Below are positions 1 to 9,632 of a stretch of 64,000 nt of DNA, piece after piece. Position numbers and translations under genes: made by a program. The number at the start of each line of letters is the position of its first letter. The stretch's first letter is position 1. Below the pieces are notes generated by a model. That model did no database searches and was not told the origin of the DNA. It saw nothing but the letters and a program-made list of their open reading frames with translations. Source of the DNA: Thermochromatium tepidum ATCC 43061 (GTDB lineage Bacteria; Pseudomonadota; Gammaproteobacteria; Chromatiales; Chromatiaceae); NCBI RefSeq assembly GCF_009664085.1, contig NZ_CP039268.1, positions 1,473,501 through 1,537,500 on the forward strand, read 5' to 3'.

Positions 1-691
1 AGAAATCGGCGTCAAGCGCCTGGACATCGGTCGGGCCGTGGGCGACCCACTGGGCACCATCGATCAGCACCAGGACCCCGGCGGCATGGGCCTCGGCGAT
101 GATCTCGGCGACCGGGTTGATGGTCCCGAGGGCGTTGGAGACCTGATTGACCGCCACCAGGCGCGTGCGCGGCGAGAGCAGACGCCGATAGGCGTCCAGA
201 TCCAGCTCACCCGCGTCGTCGATCGGGATGGCGCGAAGACGGACACCCCGGGACTCGGCGACCATCTGCCAGGGTACGAGGTTGGAGTGATGCTCTAGGG
301 TCGAGACCAGAATCTCGTCGCCGGGCTGGAGTGTGGCGCGGCCCCAGCTGGCGGCGACCAGATTGATCGATTCTGTTGTCCCGCGCGTGAACAGACACTC
401 GACCGGCTCGGCGGCGTTGAGAAAGCGCGCCACCCGTTCGCGCGCCTCCTCATACAACCGGGTCGCGGTGCGTGAAAGCCGGTAGGCGCCGCGATGGATG
501 TTGGCGTGATGACCGCGATGATAATCGGCGACCGCCTCGATCACGCACTCGGGCTGCTGGGTGCTGGCGGCGCTGTCGAGATAGATCAGGGGTCGCTCAT
601 CGAGCTTGGCAGTCAGGATCGGGAACTGGGCACGGATCGCCTCCAGGTCGAGCACGGGGCGATCCGCGCGTTCGGGAGAAGTCTTGAGCAT
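1..691 (-). CDS. sufS: Cysteine desulfurase, SufS type (3' end outside the window)
   Basis: PLP enzyme that removes sulfur from cysteine for Fe-S cluster assembly in the cytosol. Reading the minus strand from the ATG at 691 gives 230 codons without a stop. They contain IYLDSAASTQQP near residue 37, the cofactor phosphate-binding FTRGTTESINL, STLEHHSNLVPWQ and VNQVSNALGT, then a DGAQ motif (Asp binding the PLP ring). These are the N-terminal landmarks of class V aminotransferases of the SufS/CsdA group. The PLP lysine and the persulfide cysteine lie beyond the window edge, so catalytic competence cannot be judged. The gene diverges from potF. CsdA is the main alternative; the missing neighbours (sufBCD or csdE) would decide. 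Confidence 0.88.
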   Translation of the reverse strand, partial: MLKTSPERADRPVLDLEAIRAQFPILTAKLDERPLIYLDSAASTQQPECVIEAVADYHRGHHANIHRGAYRLSRTATRLYEEARERVARFLNAAEPVECLFTRGTTESINLVAASWGRATLQPGDEILVSTLEHHSNLVPWQMVAESRGVRLRAIPIDDAGELDLDAYRRLLSPRTRLVAVNQVSNALGTINPVAEIIAEAHAAGVLVLIDGAQWVAHGPTDVQALDADF

Positions 692-1013
692 GATATGGGC
701 CGTCTATCCAAGTGTGGCTCGTCGATGCGAGCCGGTCCTGCACTGAACCCAGTATGACAGTTGGATAATTCGAGTGGAAGAGCGGTGCATCAGGTGAGAA
801 CAGGGGCCGAACCCGGTCGCGCGCTCGGAGAGTGAAGGCACGACTCAGACGTCAACGAGCGAGTGTCCGCCCGCATGGAGCAACGGTTCGGTGTCACGAA
901 TTCGCCATACCGTTCGCTCGCGCCATGCGTTAGCATTGCGGCCTGTTCGGGCATCCACGCCAAGGTATGCCTAAACCCGTGATCGAACGCTGATCGCCCA
1001 GAGGAGTACTCCA
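692..1013. other. Divergent intergenic region between sufS and potF
   Basis: About 320 bases with no credible coding region. It must hold the promoters of both divergent units. No confident -35/-10 pair or operator could be picked out. An AGAGGAG ribosome-binding site lies just before the GTG of potF. Confidence 0.5.
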
Positions 1014-2117
1014 GTGCCTGGTCAAACCCAGATCCCGCGTCTGCTGCTGTCTTTGTCTTTGCTCGTCTTCGGTGCTGCCGCCCTGGCCGAGGAGCGCGTC
1101 CATGTCTATAACTGGAACGACTATTTCGCCGCGGATACCCTCTCTGGCTTCCAGGCGCACACCGGCATCCGCCCGGTGCTCGATCTCTACGACTCCAATG
1201 AGGTCTTGGAGGCCAAGCTGCTGGCTGGCGCGAGCGGCTATGATCTGGTGTTCCCGACCGCACACCCCTTCGCGGCGCGTCACGTCAAGGCCGGCATCTA
1301 CCGCCCGCTCGACAAATCCAAGCTCCCCGGACTCGACCAGATCGACCCGGCCATCATGGCCGAGTTGGCCAAGATCGATCCGGGCAACGCCCACCTGGTG
1401 CCCTATCTGTGGGGGACGACCGCGCTCGGGCTCAACCCCGACCAGGTCCGCGCCGCCCTCGGCGCCGAGGCGCCGCTCGACACCTGGGCGCTGATCTTCG
1501 ATCCGGAGAAGGCGTCCAGGCTCGCTGGCTGCGGCATCAGCCTGCTCGACGATCCAACCGAGGTGTTCGCCGCGGCGCTGGTCTATCTCGGCAAGGACCC
1601 CAACAGCCAGGCGTCCGCGGATCTCGAGGCCGCCGCCGAGCTGATCAAGGCCGTGCGTCCATACATCCGCTACTTCCATTCGTCGCAGTACATCAGTGAC
1701 CTGGCCAATGGCGCCCTGTGTCTGGCCCATGGCTACTCGGGTGACGTGCTCCAGGCACGCGAGCGCGCTGCGGAGGCCGGCAAGGGGGTGACGGTCGTCT
1801 ATCGCATCCCGCGCGAGGGCGCCGTGCTCTGGACCGATGTCATGGCCATCCCCAAGGATGCCCCCAACCCCGAGGGGGCCCAGGCCCTGATCGCCTATCT
1901 GCTTCGACCCGAGGTGATTGCCCAGGTCTCGGATCACGTGTATTACGCCAACCCCAATCTAGCGGCCACCCCCCTCATCGAGGCCGAACTGCGCGACGAT
2001 CCGGGCATCTATCCGCCACCTGAGGTGCGTGCCCGGCTGTTTACGCCCAATGAACGCACTGAGCGCGAGGTCCGCACCCTCAATCGGCTGTGGACGCGCC
2101 TGAAGTCCGGCCAATGA
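1014..2117 (+). CDS. potF: Putrescine/spermidine-binding periplasmic protein
   Basis: Solute-binding component of a polyamine ABC importer. The GTG start is supported by an upstream AGAGGAG. Residues 1-25 form a Sec signal peptide (hydrophobic LLLSLSLLVFGAAALA, cleavage near ALA-EE). The mature protein opens with VHVYNWNDYF, a hallmark of the PotD/PotF family, followed by LYDSNEVLEAKLLAG and YDLVFPTAHPFA. Length (367 aa) fits PotF. It is first of four co-directional genes, with potG starting 15 bases after its stop. Whether putrescine or spermidine is preferred cannot be read from the sequence. Confidence 0.93.
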   Translation: MPGQTQIPRLLLSLSLLVFGAAALAEERVHVYNWNDYFAADTLSGFQAHTGIRPVLDLYDSNEVLEAKLLAGASGYDLVFPTAHPFAARHVKAGIYRPLDKSKLPGLDQIDPAIMAELAKIDPGNAHLVPYLWGTTALGLNPDQVRAALGAEAPLDTWALIFDPEKASRLAGCGISLLDDPTEVFAAALVYLGKDPNSQASADLEAAAELIKAVRPYIRYFHSSQYISDLANGALCLAHGYSGDVLQARERAAEAGKGVTVVYRIPREGAVLWTDVMAIPKDAPNPEGAQALIAYLLRPEVIAQVSDHVYYANPNLAATPLIEAELRDDPGIYPPPEVRARLFTPNERTEREVRTLNRLWTRLKSGQ

Positions 2118-2132
2118 GCGAGTGAAGCCCTC

Positions 2133-3269
2133 GTGCCCACCCCGACCGATCGCCACTCCTTGGAACCCTGGCAGGATCCCAAGGCCGCGCCCTATGTGCG
2201 CATCGAGCGCGTCACCAAGAAGTTCGGCGACATCTATGCCGTCGACGACGTCAGCCTGAACATCTTCCAGGGCGAGTTCTTCTCGCTCCTGGGCAGCTCG
2301 GGCTGTGGCAAATCGACCCTGCTGCGGCTGTTGGCCGGGCTGGAATATCCCACTTCCGGGCGGATCCATATCGACGGCGTCGATGTCACCGACGTGCCGC
2401 CCTACTCGCGCCCGGTGAACATGATGTTCCAGTCTTATGCCCTCTTTCCACACATGACGGTGGAACAGAACATCGAGTTCGGGCTCAAACAGGATCGGCT
2501 GCCGCGGCGCGAGCGCGCCGAGCGTGTCGATGAGATGCTCGAGCTGCTGCGGATCCGGGAGCTGCGCAAACGACGCCCCGATCAGCTCTCGGGTGGCCAG
2601 CGCCAGCGCGTGGCCTTGGCGCGCAGTCTGGCCAAGCACCCCAAGCTCTTGCTGCTCGACGAGCCGCTCGGCGCGCTCGACAAACGGCTGCGCGAGAACA
2701 CCCAGTTCGAGCTGGTCAACCTCCAGGAACGACTCGGGATTACCTTTATCACCGTCACCCACGACCAAGAGGAGGCCATGACCATGTCGAGCCGCATCGC
2801 GGTCATGGAGGCCGGGCGGATCATGCAGATCGATACCCCGACTGCGATCTATGAATTCCCCAACAGCCGCTTCGTGGCCGAGTTCATCGGTTCGGTCAAT
2901 CTGTTCGAGGGCAAGATCATCGAGATCCAGGGCGACGAGGTCCTGATCGAGGCCCAGTTCGGGGGGCTGATGCGGATGCGTAGCCTCCAACCCCATCCGA
3001 TCGGCACCCCGGTCATGGTGGCGATCCGGCCCGAGAAGCTGCGTCTGTGTCAGATCCAGGGCGATGAGGGCGTCAACCGGCTCAAGGGTGTGGTCGAGGA
3101 CATCGCCTATCTCGGCGATGTATCGGTCTATCGCCTCCGCACCGCCAGCGGCACCCTGGTCGAGATGACCCTGACCAACATCCAGCCGCGCACCGAGCAG
3201 GCCCTGACCTGGGAACAGGAGGTCTGGGTCGAGTGGTCGCCGACCAGCGGCGTGGTCCTGACCGACTGA
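2133..3269 (+). CDS. potG: Polyamine ABC transporter ATP-binding protein
   Basis: Cytoplasmic ATPase that powers polyamine import. Walker A GSSGCGKST is at about residues 54-62, followed by the Q-loop in MMFQSYALFPHMT, the ABC signature LSGGQRQRVALARSL, Walker B LLLLDEPLGALD and the switch histidine in TVTHDQEEA. A C-terminal TOBE domain (about 280-375) matches the CUT1/PotA-PotG class. The GTG start follows the potF stop closely. At 378 aa it has the usual PotG length, longer at the N terminus than PotA. Confidence 0.94.
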   Translation: MPTPTDRHSLEPWQDPKAAPYVRIERVTKKFGDIYAVDDVSLNIFQGEFFSLLGSSGCGKSTLLRLLAGLEYPTSGRIHIDGVDVTDVPPYSRPVNMMFQSYALFPHMTVEQNIEFGLKQDRLPRRERAERVDEMLELLRIRELRKRRPDQLSGGQRQRVALARSLAKHPKLLLLDEPLGALDKRLRENTQFELVNLQERLGITFITVTHDQEEAMTMSSRIAVMEAGRIMQIDTPTAIYEFPNSRFVAEFIGSVNLFEGKIIEIQGDEVLIEAQFGGLMRMRSLQPHPIGTPVMVAIRPEKLRLCQIQGDEGVNRLKGVVEDIAYLGDVSVYRLRTASGTLVEMTLTNIQPRTEQALTWEQEVWVEWSPTSGVVLTD

Positions 3270-3279
3270 GCGCGCAGAC

Positions 3280-4191
3280 ATGTCATCTCCACGACTGAGC
3301 GACGACCACCGTCTAGGGCGACTGATCAACATCGGCCTACCCTATTTGTGGCTGGGTCTGTTTTTCCTCCTGCCCTTCGCCATCGTGCTGCGCATCAGCC
3401 TGGCCGAATCCCAGCTCGCCCAGCCGCCCTATACCGCGCTCTGGGAGTGGGTCGAGTCGGGTGTGCTCCAGATCCGGCTCAACCTGGCCAACTTCCAGTT
3501 GATCGGTCAGGATCCGATGTATCTGGCGGCCCTGCTCAACTCGCTCTGGGTCGCCCTGGTCGGCACGCTCGGCTGTCTGCTGCTCGGCTACCCCATGGCC
3601 TATGCCATCGCCACGGCACCCGAGTCACGGCGCATCCCGCTTTTGATGCTCATCATCCTGCCGTTTTGGACCTCATTTCTGATCCGGGTCTATGCCTGGA
3701 TCGAGCTTTTGAACGCCAACGGGCTGCTTAACGGCCTTTTGCTCTGGCTCGGGGTCATCGATGAACCGCTCCGGATCCTGCATACCCAAACGGCGGTCTA
3801 TATCGGCGTGATCTATTCCTATCTGCCATTCATGATCCTGCCGCTCTATGCCAACCTGACCCGGCTCGACCCGACCCTCCTGGAGGCGGCGGCGGATCTT
3901 GGCTGCCGGCCGTGGTGCGCCTTTATCCGCATCACCCTGCCGCTGTCATTTCCAGGTATCGTCGCCGGGAGCATGCTGGTGTTCATCCCGGTGGTCGGGG
4001 AGTTCGTGATCCCGGACCTGCTCGGCAGCCCGGGCAGCCTGATGGTCGGCAAGCTGATGTGGACCGAGTTCTTTGCCAATAAGGACTGGCCGCTGGCCTC
4101 GGCCCTGGCGATCGTGTTGCTCGGGGTGCTGGTGGTGCCCTTCGTGCTCATGCAGCGTCTGCAACGAGACGATGAGGCCGAACAGGTATGA
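3280..4191 (+). CDS. potH: Polyamine ABC transporter permease PotH
   Basis: Inner-membrane permease of the PotFGHI importer, 303 aa with about six hydrophobic segments. The EAA-type cytoplasmic loop that docks the ATPase is visible as LLEAAADLGCRPWCAFIRITLPLSFPGI. The ATG start is 10 bases after the potG stop. The 3' end overlaps potI by four bases (ATGA), which indicates translational coupling. Confidence 0.93.
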   Translation: MSSPRLSDDHRLGRLINIGLPYLWLGLFFLLPFAIVLRISLAESQLAQPPYTALWEWVESGVLQIRLNLANFQLIGQDPMYLAALLNSLWVALVGTLGCLLLGYPMAYAIATAPESRRIPLLMLIILPFWTSFLIRVYAWIELLNANGLLNGLLLWLGVIDEPLRILHTQTAVYIGVIYSYLPFMILPLYANLTRLDPTLLEAAADLGCRPWCAFIRITLPLSFPGIVAGSMLVFIPVVGEFVIPDLLGSPGSLMVGKLMWTEFFANKDWPLASALAIVLLGVLVVPFVLMQRLQRDDEAEQV

Positions 4192-4979
4192 GAAGACGTC
4201 ACTGGCCATTGCTGAGCGTGCTCGCCTTCGGCTATGCCTTCCTCTATGTGCCGATCCTGCTGCTCATCCTCTATTCGTTCAATGAATCGCGATTGGTGAC
4301 GGTCTGGTCGGGCTTCTCGCTCAAGTGGTATGGCGAGCTCATCCACAACCGCCAGCTGCTCGAGGCGGCCTGGCTGAGCGTGCGCATCGCTGCCGTCAAC
4401 GCCAGCATCGCCCTGGTGCTGGGCACGCTCGCGGCCAACGCCCTGGTCCGTTACGGGCGCTTTCGCGGACGCACCGGGCTGGAGCTGTTACTGACCGCGC
4501 CGCTGGTGATGCCAGACGTCATCATCGGTCTGTCGCTGCTGCTTCTGTTCGTTGCGCTGCAACAGACCATCGGCTGGCCGGACGGACGGGGCTTTAGCAC
4601 CATCACCATCGCCCATGTCACCTTCAGCCTGGCCTATGTCGCGGTGGTGGTGCGCTCGCGTCTGTCCCGGATGGATCGCTCGCTGGAGGAGGCGGCGATG
4701 GACCTGGGCGCACGCCCATTGACGGTCTATCTGCGCATCACCTTGCCCTTGATCGCCCCGGCGCTGCTCTCGGGGTGGCTTCTGGCCTTTACGCTCTCGC
4801 TCGACGACCTGGTCATCGCCAGCTTCGTCGCGGGGCCAGGCGCGACCACACTGCCGATGCTGATCTATTCGAGCGTACGCATGGGCGTCTCGCCCCAGAT
4901 CAACGCGCTTGCGACCCTGGTGGTCGCCCTGGTCACGCTGGCCGTGCTGATCGCCGGGGTCTCGCTAAGGCGACGCTAG
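4188..4979 (+). CDS. potI: Polyamine ABC transporter permease PotI
   Basis: Second inner-membrane permease of the importer (263 aa), with six predicted membrane spans and the EAA loop LEEAAMDLGARPLTVYLRITLPL. The SLDDLVIASFVAGPG segment is typical of PotC/PotI. The start overlaps the potH stop in an ATGA. It is the last gene of the operon and converges with metZ only 19 bases away, with no recognisable hairpin between them. Confidence 0.93.
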   Translation: MRRRHWPLLSVLAFGYAFLYVPILLLILYSFNESRLVTVWSGFSLKWYGELIHNRQLLEAAWLSVRIAAVNASIALVLGTLAANALVRYGRFRGRTGLELLLTAPLVMPDVIIGLSLLLLFVALQQTIGWPDGRGFSTITIAHVTFSLAYVAVVVRSRLSRMDRSLEEAAMDLGARPLTVYLRITLPLIAPALLSGWLLAFTLSLDDLVIASFVAGPGATTLPMLIYSSVRMGVSPQINALATLVVALVTLAVLIAGVSLRRR

Positions 4980-4998
4980 TGCATGGTCCATAGACCGA

Positions 4999-6246
4999 CT
5001 AGGCGCCGACATCCTGATTCAAGCCGTTCAGCCCGCGCGCCAGATCGGCCCGGATGTCAGACGGATCTTCCAGCCCCACGGCTACCCGGATCAGACCCTC
5101 GCCGATCCCGGCCTCGGCACGCTGCTCGGGCGTGAGGCGACCGTGCGTGGTGGTCGCCGGATGGGTGATGGTGGTCTTGACGTCGCCCAGATTGGCCGTG
5201 ATCGACAGCATCCGGGTGGCATCGATCACCCGCCAGGCCGCCGCACGCCCACCCTGCACCTCGAAGGCGAGGATCGCCCCGCCGGCGCGCTGTTGCGTCC
5301 CGACCAAGGCGTGCTGTGGATGATCCACCAGCCCCGGATAATGGACACGCGCGACCGCCGGCTGCTGCTGCAACCACTCGGCCAGCCCCGCCGCGGCACG
5401 CGACTGGGCGAGCATCCTTAGCTCCAGCGTCTCCAATCCCTTGAGAAAGACCCAGGCATTGAAGGGGCTCAGGGTCGGTCCCGTGGTCCGCAGCACGCCG
5501 TAGACCTCCTCGCCGACCCGCTTGCGATCGCCCACCACGGCCCCGCCGACACAGCGCCCCTGACCATCGAGATACTTGGTCGCCGAATGCACCACCAGGT
5601 CGGCCCCAAGCTCGAGCGGGCGTTGCAGGGCGGGAGTACAGAAACAGTTGTCGACCACCAACAGCGCCCCATGCCGGTGCGCGATCTCGGCCAGGGCGCG
5701 CAGATCGACCATCTCGGTGAGCGGATTGGATGGGGTCTCGCAGAAAAGAAGCCGAATGCGCCGCGCCTGATCGCGCCCGAGCCCCGCCTCCCAGGCCGCA
5801 AGATCGCTCAAGGGTACATAATCGGTCTGGATGCCGAAGCGCGTCAGATACTTGTCGAACAGCATGGTGGTGCTACCGAACAAACTGCGCGCGGCCAGGA
5901 TCCGATCCCCGGTCTTCAGCAATCCCAGACAGATGGCCAGGATCGCCGCCATGCCCGAAGCTGTGGCGACACAGGACTCACCCCCCTCCAGGGCCGCCAA
6001 ACGCTCCTCGAAGGCGCGCACCGTGGGATTGGTGAAGCGCGAATAGATATTTCCGACCTGCTCGCCTGAGAAGCGCGCCGCCGCCTCGGCGGCGCTGGCG
6101 AAGACGAAGCTGGAGGTGGCAAAGATCGGCTCGCTGTGCTCGCCCTCGTCCGTGCGTCTGTGCCCGACACGGATGGCGCGCGTGGCGAATCCGGACGCGC
6201 CATCCCAGTCATCCGGCGGCGGATCAGTTGGAGTTGTAGAGGTCAA
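4999..6246 (-). CDS. metZ: O-succinylhomoserine sulfhydrylase
   Basis: PLP enzyme that makes homocysteine directly from O-succinylhomoserine and sulfide. Seen are the Cys/Met metabolism fold motifs [35 protein letters not shown] and the PLP lysine in [12 protein letters not shown], then SLGxxxT-like [18 protein letters not shown] near the C terminus. The start chosen is TTG at 6246, preceded by GAGGG at good spacing and overlapping the last 23 bases of purF. An in-frame ATG at 6288 lies deeper inside purF and has no clear ribosome-binding site. MetB/MetC-type activity is possible, but the [14 protein letters not shown] pattern favours MetZ. Confidence 0.9.
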   Translation of the reverse strand: MTSTTPTDPPPDDWDGASGFATRAIRVGHRRTDEGEHSEPIFATSSFVFASAAEAAARFSGEQVGNIYSRFTNPTVRAFEERLAALEGGESCVATASGMAAILAICLGLLKTGDRILAARSLFGSTTMLFDKYLTRFGIQTDYVPLSDLAAWEAGLGRDQARRIRLLFCETPSNPLTEMVDLRALAEIAHRHGALLVVDNCFCTPALQRPLELGADLVVHSATKYLDGQGRCVGGAVVGDRKRVGEEVYGVLRTTGPTLSPFNAWVFLKGLETLELRMLAQSRAAAGLAEWLQQQPAVARVHYPGLVDHPQHALVGTQQRAGGAILAFEVQGGRAAAWRVIDATRMLSITANLGDVKTTITHPATTTHGRLTPEQRAEAGIGEGLIRVAVGLEDPSDIRADLARGLNGLNQDVGA

Positions 6247-7738
6247 GGATGCCCTCGCTTTCGGCCAGGCACTGTTCCTTGGCGACATCGTTGCGGCGAT
6301 CCTCGAGCGCCTGGAGATACTCGGGTGTCACATCGCCCGTCACATACTGGCCATCGAAGACCGAGGTATCGAAACGATCGACGTGTGATTTACCCTTTTT
6401 GCGCACGGCGTCGATCAGATCATCCAGATCTTGAAAGATGAGCTTGTCGGTCCCGAGTTCGTGTCCGATCTCTTCTTCGGTGCGACCATGGGCGATCAGC
6501 TCGCTGGCCGAAGGCATGTCGATGCCATAGACGTTGGGGAAGCGCACCGGCGGCGCGGCCGAGGCGAAATAGACGCGATTGGCGCCGGCATCGCGTGCCA
6601 TCTGGATGATCTGGCGCGAGGTGGTGCCGCGCACGATCGAGTCGTCGACGAGGAGCACGTTCTTCTTGCGGAACTCCAGATCGATGGCGTTGAGCTTCTG
6701 GCGCACCGAGCGTTTGCGTACCTTCTGGCCCGGCATGATGAAGGTCCGTCCGATATAGCGGTTCTTGATGAAGCCCTCGGCATAGTGCACGCCGAGCTGA
6801 TTGGCCAGCTGCAGCGCGGCGGTGCGGCTCGTGTCCGGGATCGGGATCACCACGTCGATGTCATGAGCGGACCACTCGCGCTTGATCTTGGCCGCGAGCT
6901 TCTTGCCCATGCGTGAGCGCGCCTTGTGCACCGAGATATTGTCGATGATGGAATCGGGGCGGGCGAAATAGACGAACTCGAAGATACAGGGTGAGAGCAC
7001 CGGATTCGGGGCACATTGGTGGGTATAGAGATGGCCATCGCAGGTGATCAGCACGGTTTCACCCGGTGCGACATCGGCGATCAGCTCGAAGCCGCCCGTG
7101 TCGAGCGCCACGCTCTCAGAGGCGATCATGTACTCGCGGCCCTCGGACGTCTCGCGCCAGCCATAGACCAGCGGGCGGATGCCGTAGGGATCTCGGAAGC
7201 CAAAGACGCCGAAACCTGGGATCATGGCCACGGCCGCGTAGCCACCGCGACAGCGCCGGTGCACCCCGGCGACGGCGCGGAAGATGTCCTGCTCATCGAT
7301 GCGCAGTCGGCCCTGGATCTGTAACTCGTGGGCAAGGATGTTGAGCAGGACCTCGGAGTCTGACTCTGTGTTCAGATGACGCAGATCCTCGACGATCAGA
7401 TCGTGCTTGAGCTCATCGGTATTGGTCAGATTGCCGTTGTGGGCGAGCACGATGCCGTAGGGTGAGTTGACATAGAAGGGCTGCGCCTCGGCCGAGCTAG
7501 AGGCGCCGGCCGTCGGATAACGCACATGCCCAACGCCCATGTTGCCGCGCAGTCGGATCATATGTTTGTTCTGGAACACATCGCGCGCCAGCCCATTGTC
7601 CTTGCGCAGATGGAGCCGATTACCCTCGCAGGTGACGATCCCGGCGGCGTCCTGGCCGCGATGTTGCAGGACGAGTAGGGCATCATAGAGTGATTGGTTG
7701 ACCGGAGCCTGGCCAACGATCCCGACGATTCCACACAT
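6224..7738 (-). CDS. purF: Amidophosphoribosyltransferase
   Basis: First committed enzyme of purine synthesis; it transfers glutamine amide nitrogen to PRPP. The start is fixed at the ATG giving MCGIVGIVG, because the second-residue cysteine is the N-terminal nucleophile of the Ntn glutaminase after Met removal; a longer in-frame start would bury it. Other landmarks are [16 protein letters not shown], and the PRPP-binding [12 protein letters not shown] in the C-terminal phosphoribosyltransferase domain. At 504 aa it has the standard length. It lies upstream of, and overlaps, metZ. The cvpA gene that often precedes purF is absent; lptF precedes it instead. Confidence 0.96.
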   Translation of the reverse strand: MCGIVGIVGQAPVNQSLYDALLVLQHRGQDAAGIVTCEGNRLHLRKDNGLARDVFQNKHMIRLRGNMGVGHVRYPTAGASSSAEAQPFYVNSPYGIVLAHNGNLTNTDELKHDLIVEDLRHLNTESDSEVLLNILAHELQIQGRLRIDEQDIFRAVAGVHRRCRGGYAAVAMIPGFGVFGFRDPYGIRPLVYGWRETSEGREYMIASESVALDTGGFELIADVAPGETVLITCDGHLYTHQCAPNPVLSPCIFEFVYFARPDSIIDNISVHKARSRMGKKLAAKIKREWSAHDIDVVIPIPDTSRTAALQLANQLGVHYAEGFIKNRYIGRTFIMPGQKVRKRSVRQKLNAIDLEFRKKNVLLVDDSIVRGTTSRQIIQMARDAGANRVYFASAAPPVRFPNVYGIDMPSASELIAHGRTEEEIGHELGTDKLIFQDLDDLIDAVRKKGKSHVDRFDTSVFDGQYVTGDVTPEYLQALEDRRNDVAKEQCLAESEGILDLYNSN

Positions 7739-7823
7739 GAATGGCAGCCTCGACCGCACCCTTGGGGTGATCTGGTGCGGGTGATTGGAGACCGCGGAGA
7801 TTAAACGAAGCCTGCCGAGGCTA

Positions 7824-8948
7824 TCAAGACGGCTCGACGCGCCCGAAGCGATCGCCGCGCAGACGCCAACTCAACCGTCTGAACCAAAAGTGTTCGGGCA
7901 ATAGCATCAGATGTACGAACACTAAAAGCGCGGGTTGGTACCAGAGACTGCCAAGCCAAGCGGGCGTGACACCGGATGCCATCCAGCCCTCAGCGAGGCG
8001 CTGCAGATTAAAGAAACTAAAATAGGCCAACAGCGCCAGCAGCAGGCGCCCGAGGGCGCGTTGACGTGGTGAGGGATCGACCAGTGGAATGGCTAGCAAC
8101 GTCAGGGTCAGGATGGAGCAGGGCGCGGCGAGCCTGTGTTCGAGTTCCACGCGATCGGCTGGATCGCCGGAACGCATCAGGTCCGGCGTTGGAATGGTGG
8201 CACGCTTGCCAGAGGCGCGTTGAGCCGGTCCATCGCCGGCGAGGTGCAGTTCGTACCTATCGAAGTTGCCGATCAAATAGTCACCAAAGCCGGCCTGACC
8301 ATCGAAACGATGGCCCTTGTCCAGGATCACGACATGATCTCCTGTCCCCTCCTCGACGCGATGCTGACCTGACTCACTCACCACCAGGCGCGTCCTTTCG
8401 CCGCTTCGATCGAGCACAAAGACATCGCCGAGCGACCTGTTCCGGTCGATCTCGCCGATATAGACCACCACCTTGCCGCGTTGCTCGACGTAAAAGCGTC
8501 CCGCCTGGAGTCCGGCGATCTGGGCCGCCTGCCCCCTCTGCTGAATCCGGATCTCTTGGATGTTGGCGGCGGCGCGCGGCTTGAGCTCGAGTGCGCTCCA
8601 GGCGGTGACGAGCATCACCGGCACGGCCAGGAACAGAAAGGTGCGATAGAGCCGTGGTGACCCAACGCCGCAGGCCTGCATGGCGATCAGCTCGCTGTCG
8701 CGCGCGAAACGCGTCAGTGTCAAGAGGATCGATAGAAACAAGGCCGGTGGCAGCAAGCTGGAGAGATCGCGCTGGAGCTGGAGCCCTAGATACCGAAAGA
8801 CGATGTCCACCCCCAGGCCACCGAGGTTCACCTCCTCCAGGGTGCGCAGGAACATCAGGCTGGTGAAGATCAGAATCAACACCAGCACGATGGCCAAAAA
8901 GACCTTGACAGTCTCGCGCAGCAGATAGCGGTCGAGTCGTCCGAGCAT
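7824..8948 (-). CDS. lptF: LPS export system permease LptF
   Basis: Inner-membrane permease of the LptB2FG complex that extracts lipopolysaccharide for transport to the outer membrane. The N terminus ([20 protein letters not shown]), the [12 protein letters not shown] loop and three more C-terminal membrane segments match YjgP/YjgQ proteins. The central 130 or so residues form the periplasmic beta-jellyroll. Local similarity ([28 protein letters not shown]) points to LptF rather than LptG. It is separated from purF by 85 bases. The usual partner lptG is not adjacent in this window. Confidence 0.88.
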   Translation of the reverse strand: MLGRLDRYLLRETVKVFLAIVLVLILIFTSLMFLRTLEEVNLGGLGVDIVFRYLGLQLQRDLSSLLPPALFLSILLTLTRFARDSELIAMQACGVGSPRLYRTFLFLAVPVMLVTAWSALELKPRAAANIQEIRIQQRGQAAQIAGLQAGRFYVEQRGKVVVYIGEIDRNRSLGDVFVLDRSGERTRLVVSESGQHRVEEGTGDHVVILDKGHRFDGQAGFGDYLIGNFDRYELHLAGDGPAQRASGKRATIPTPDLMRSGDPADRVELEHRLAAPCSILTLTLLAIPLVDPSPRQRALGRLLLALLAYFSFFNLQRLAEGWMASGVTPAWLGSLWYQPALLVFVHLMLLPEHFWFRRLSWRLRGDRFGRVEPS

Positions 8949-9226
8949 ATCACCTCGTGTCGCAAATTGATGGCTGACCCTAAGCGCACAAGTCTAAGCC
9001 AAGGTTTGAGCGCGCCTGTTGGCACAGACAGATGTAGGCCCATCGCATGCGTTTTTCGGTGATCCGCCAACGATGAGGATCGGGCAACGGCGATCGAGGG
9101 CCGCCATGAATCTTCCCTCTCCCTCACTGGATTCCATGATTGGTGCACACTGGCCCAGTGCGTTTGATCGATAATGGCATCGGGTTCAATGGACGCTGGG
9201 CGTCGGCCCAAACCCTGGAGGTTTCT
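8949..9226. other. Divergent intergenic region, lptF / EF-hand gene
   Basis: About 280 bases with no convincing gene. It separates the divergent lptF and EF-hand genes and presumably carries both promoters. No specific operator recognised. A GGAG motif sits seven bases before the ATG at 9227. Confidence 0.45.
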
Positions 9227-9601
9227 ATGAACAATCGATCTAATCTCGTTCGTTGGCTGGGTGCCTTCACGCTTGGACTCTGTCTCGTCCCGCTCGCCGA
9301 GGCGCAACCACCGAGCAGTGGTGGGGGACCAGGTGGCGGCATGGGACGCGGTATGGGCTGGCAGGCCCCCCCATTCAGCGCGTTCGATCTGGACGGCAAT
9401 GGCGTCCTGACCGAAGCGGAGTTCTACCAGGCCCGCGCGCAACGCATCGCCGAACGTTCGCAACAGGGCTATGCCATGCGTGGTCTGGCCAATGCGCCTG
9501 AGTTCAGCGCGATCGACCGCAACGGCGACGGTCAGGTCGATGCGTCCGAGTTTGCCTCGGTTCAGGCCCGGCATCCGCAGCAGCGGTTTCAGACGCCTTG
9601 A
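9227..9601 (+). CDS. Small periplasmic EF-hand calcium-binding protein
   Basis: A 124-residue secreted protein with a signal peptide (LVRWLGAFTLGLCLVPLAEA), a glycine-rich linker (GGGPGGGMGRGMG) and two EF-hand loops. The first is near residues 53-64 (FDLDGNGVLTEAEF), the second near 98-109 (IDRNGDGQVDASEF). Both retain the D-x-D/N-x-D/N-G pattern and a Glu at position 12. The start at 9227 is preceded by GGAGG; the longer upstream frame would bury the signal peptide. The ligand is presumably calcium. The function is unknown; such proteins are common next to unrelated genes in proteobacteria. Confidence 0.8.
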   Translation: MNNRSNLVRWLGAFTLGLCLVPLAEAQPPSSGGGPGGGMGRGMGWQAPPFSAFDLDGNGVLTEAEFYQARAQRIAERSQQGYAMRGLANAPEFSAIDRNGDGQVDASEFASVQARHPQQRFQTP

Positions 9602-9610
9602 GCGCTGACC

Positions 9611-9628
9611 GCACCGCTCGGCCGGTGC
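9611..9628. terminator. Possible bidirectional hairpin between convergent genes
   Basis: GCACCG and CGGTGC form a perfect 6-bp stem around a 6-base loop in the 31-base gap between the convergent EF-hand and hydrolase genes. There is no T-run on either side, so it is a weak terminator candidate at best. Confidence 0.3.
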
Positions 9629-9632
9629 AGGC

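Noticed and set aside
1959-3332. A 457-codon antisense open frame opposite potG
   Set aside because: Composition typical of reverse-frame shadows; potG on the other strand has every ABC motif.
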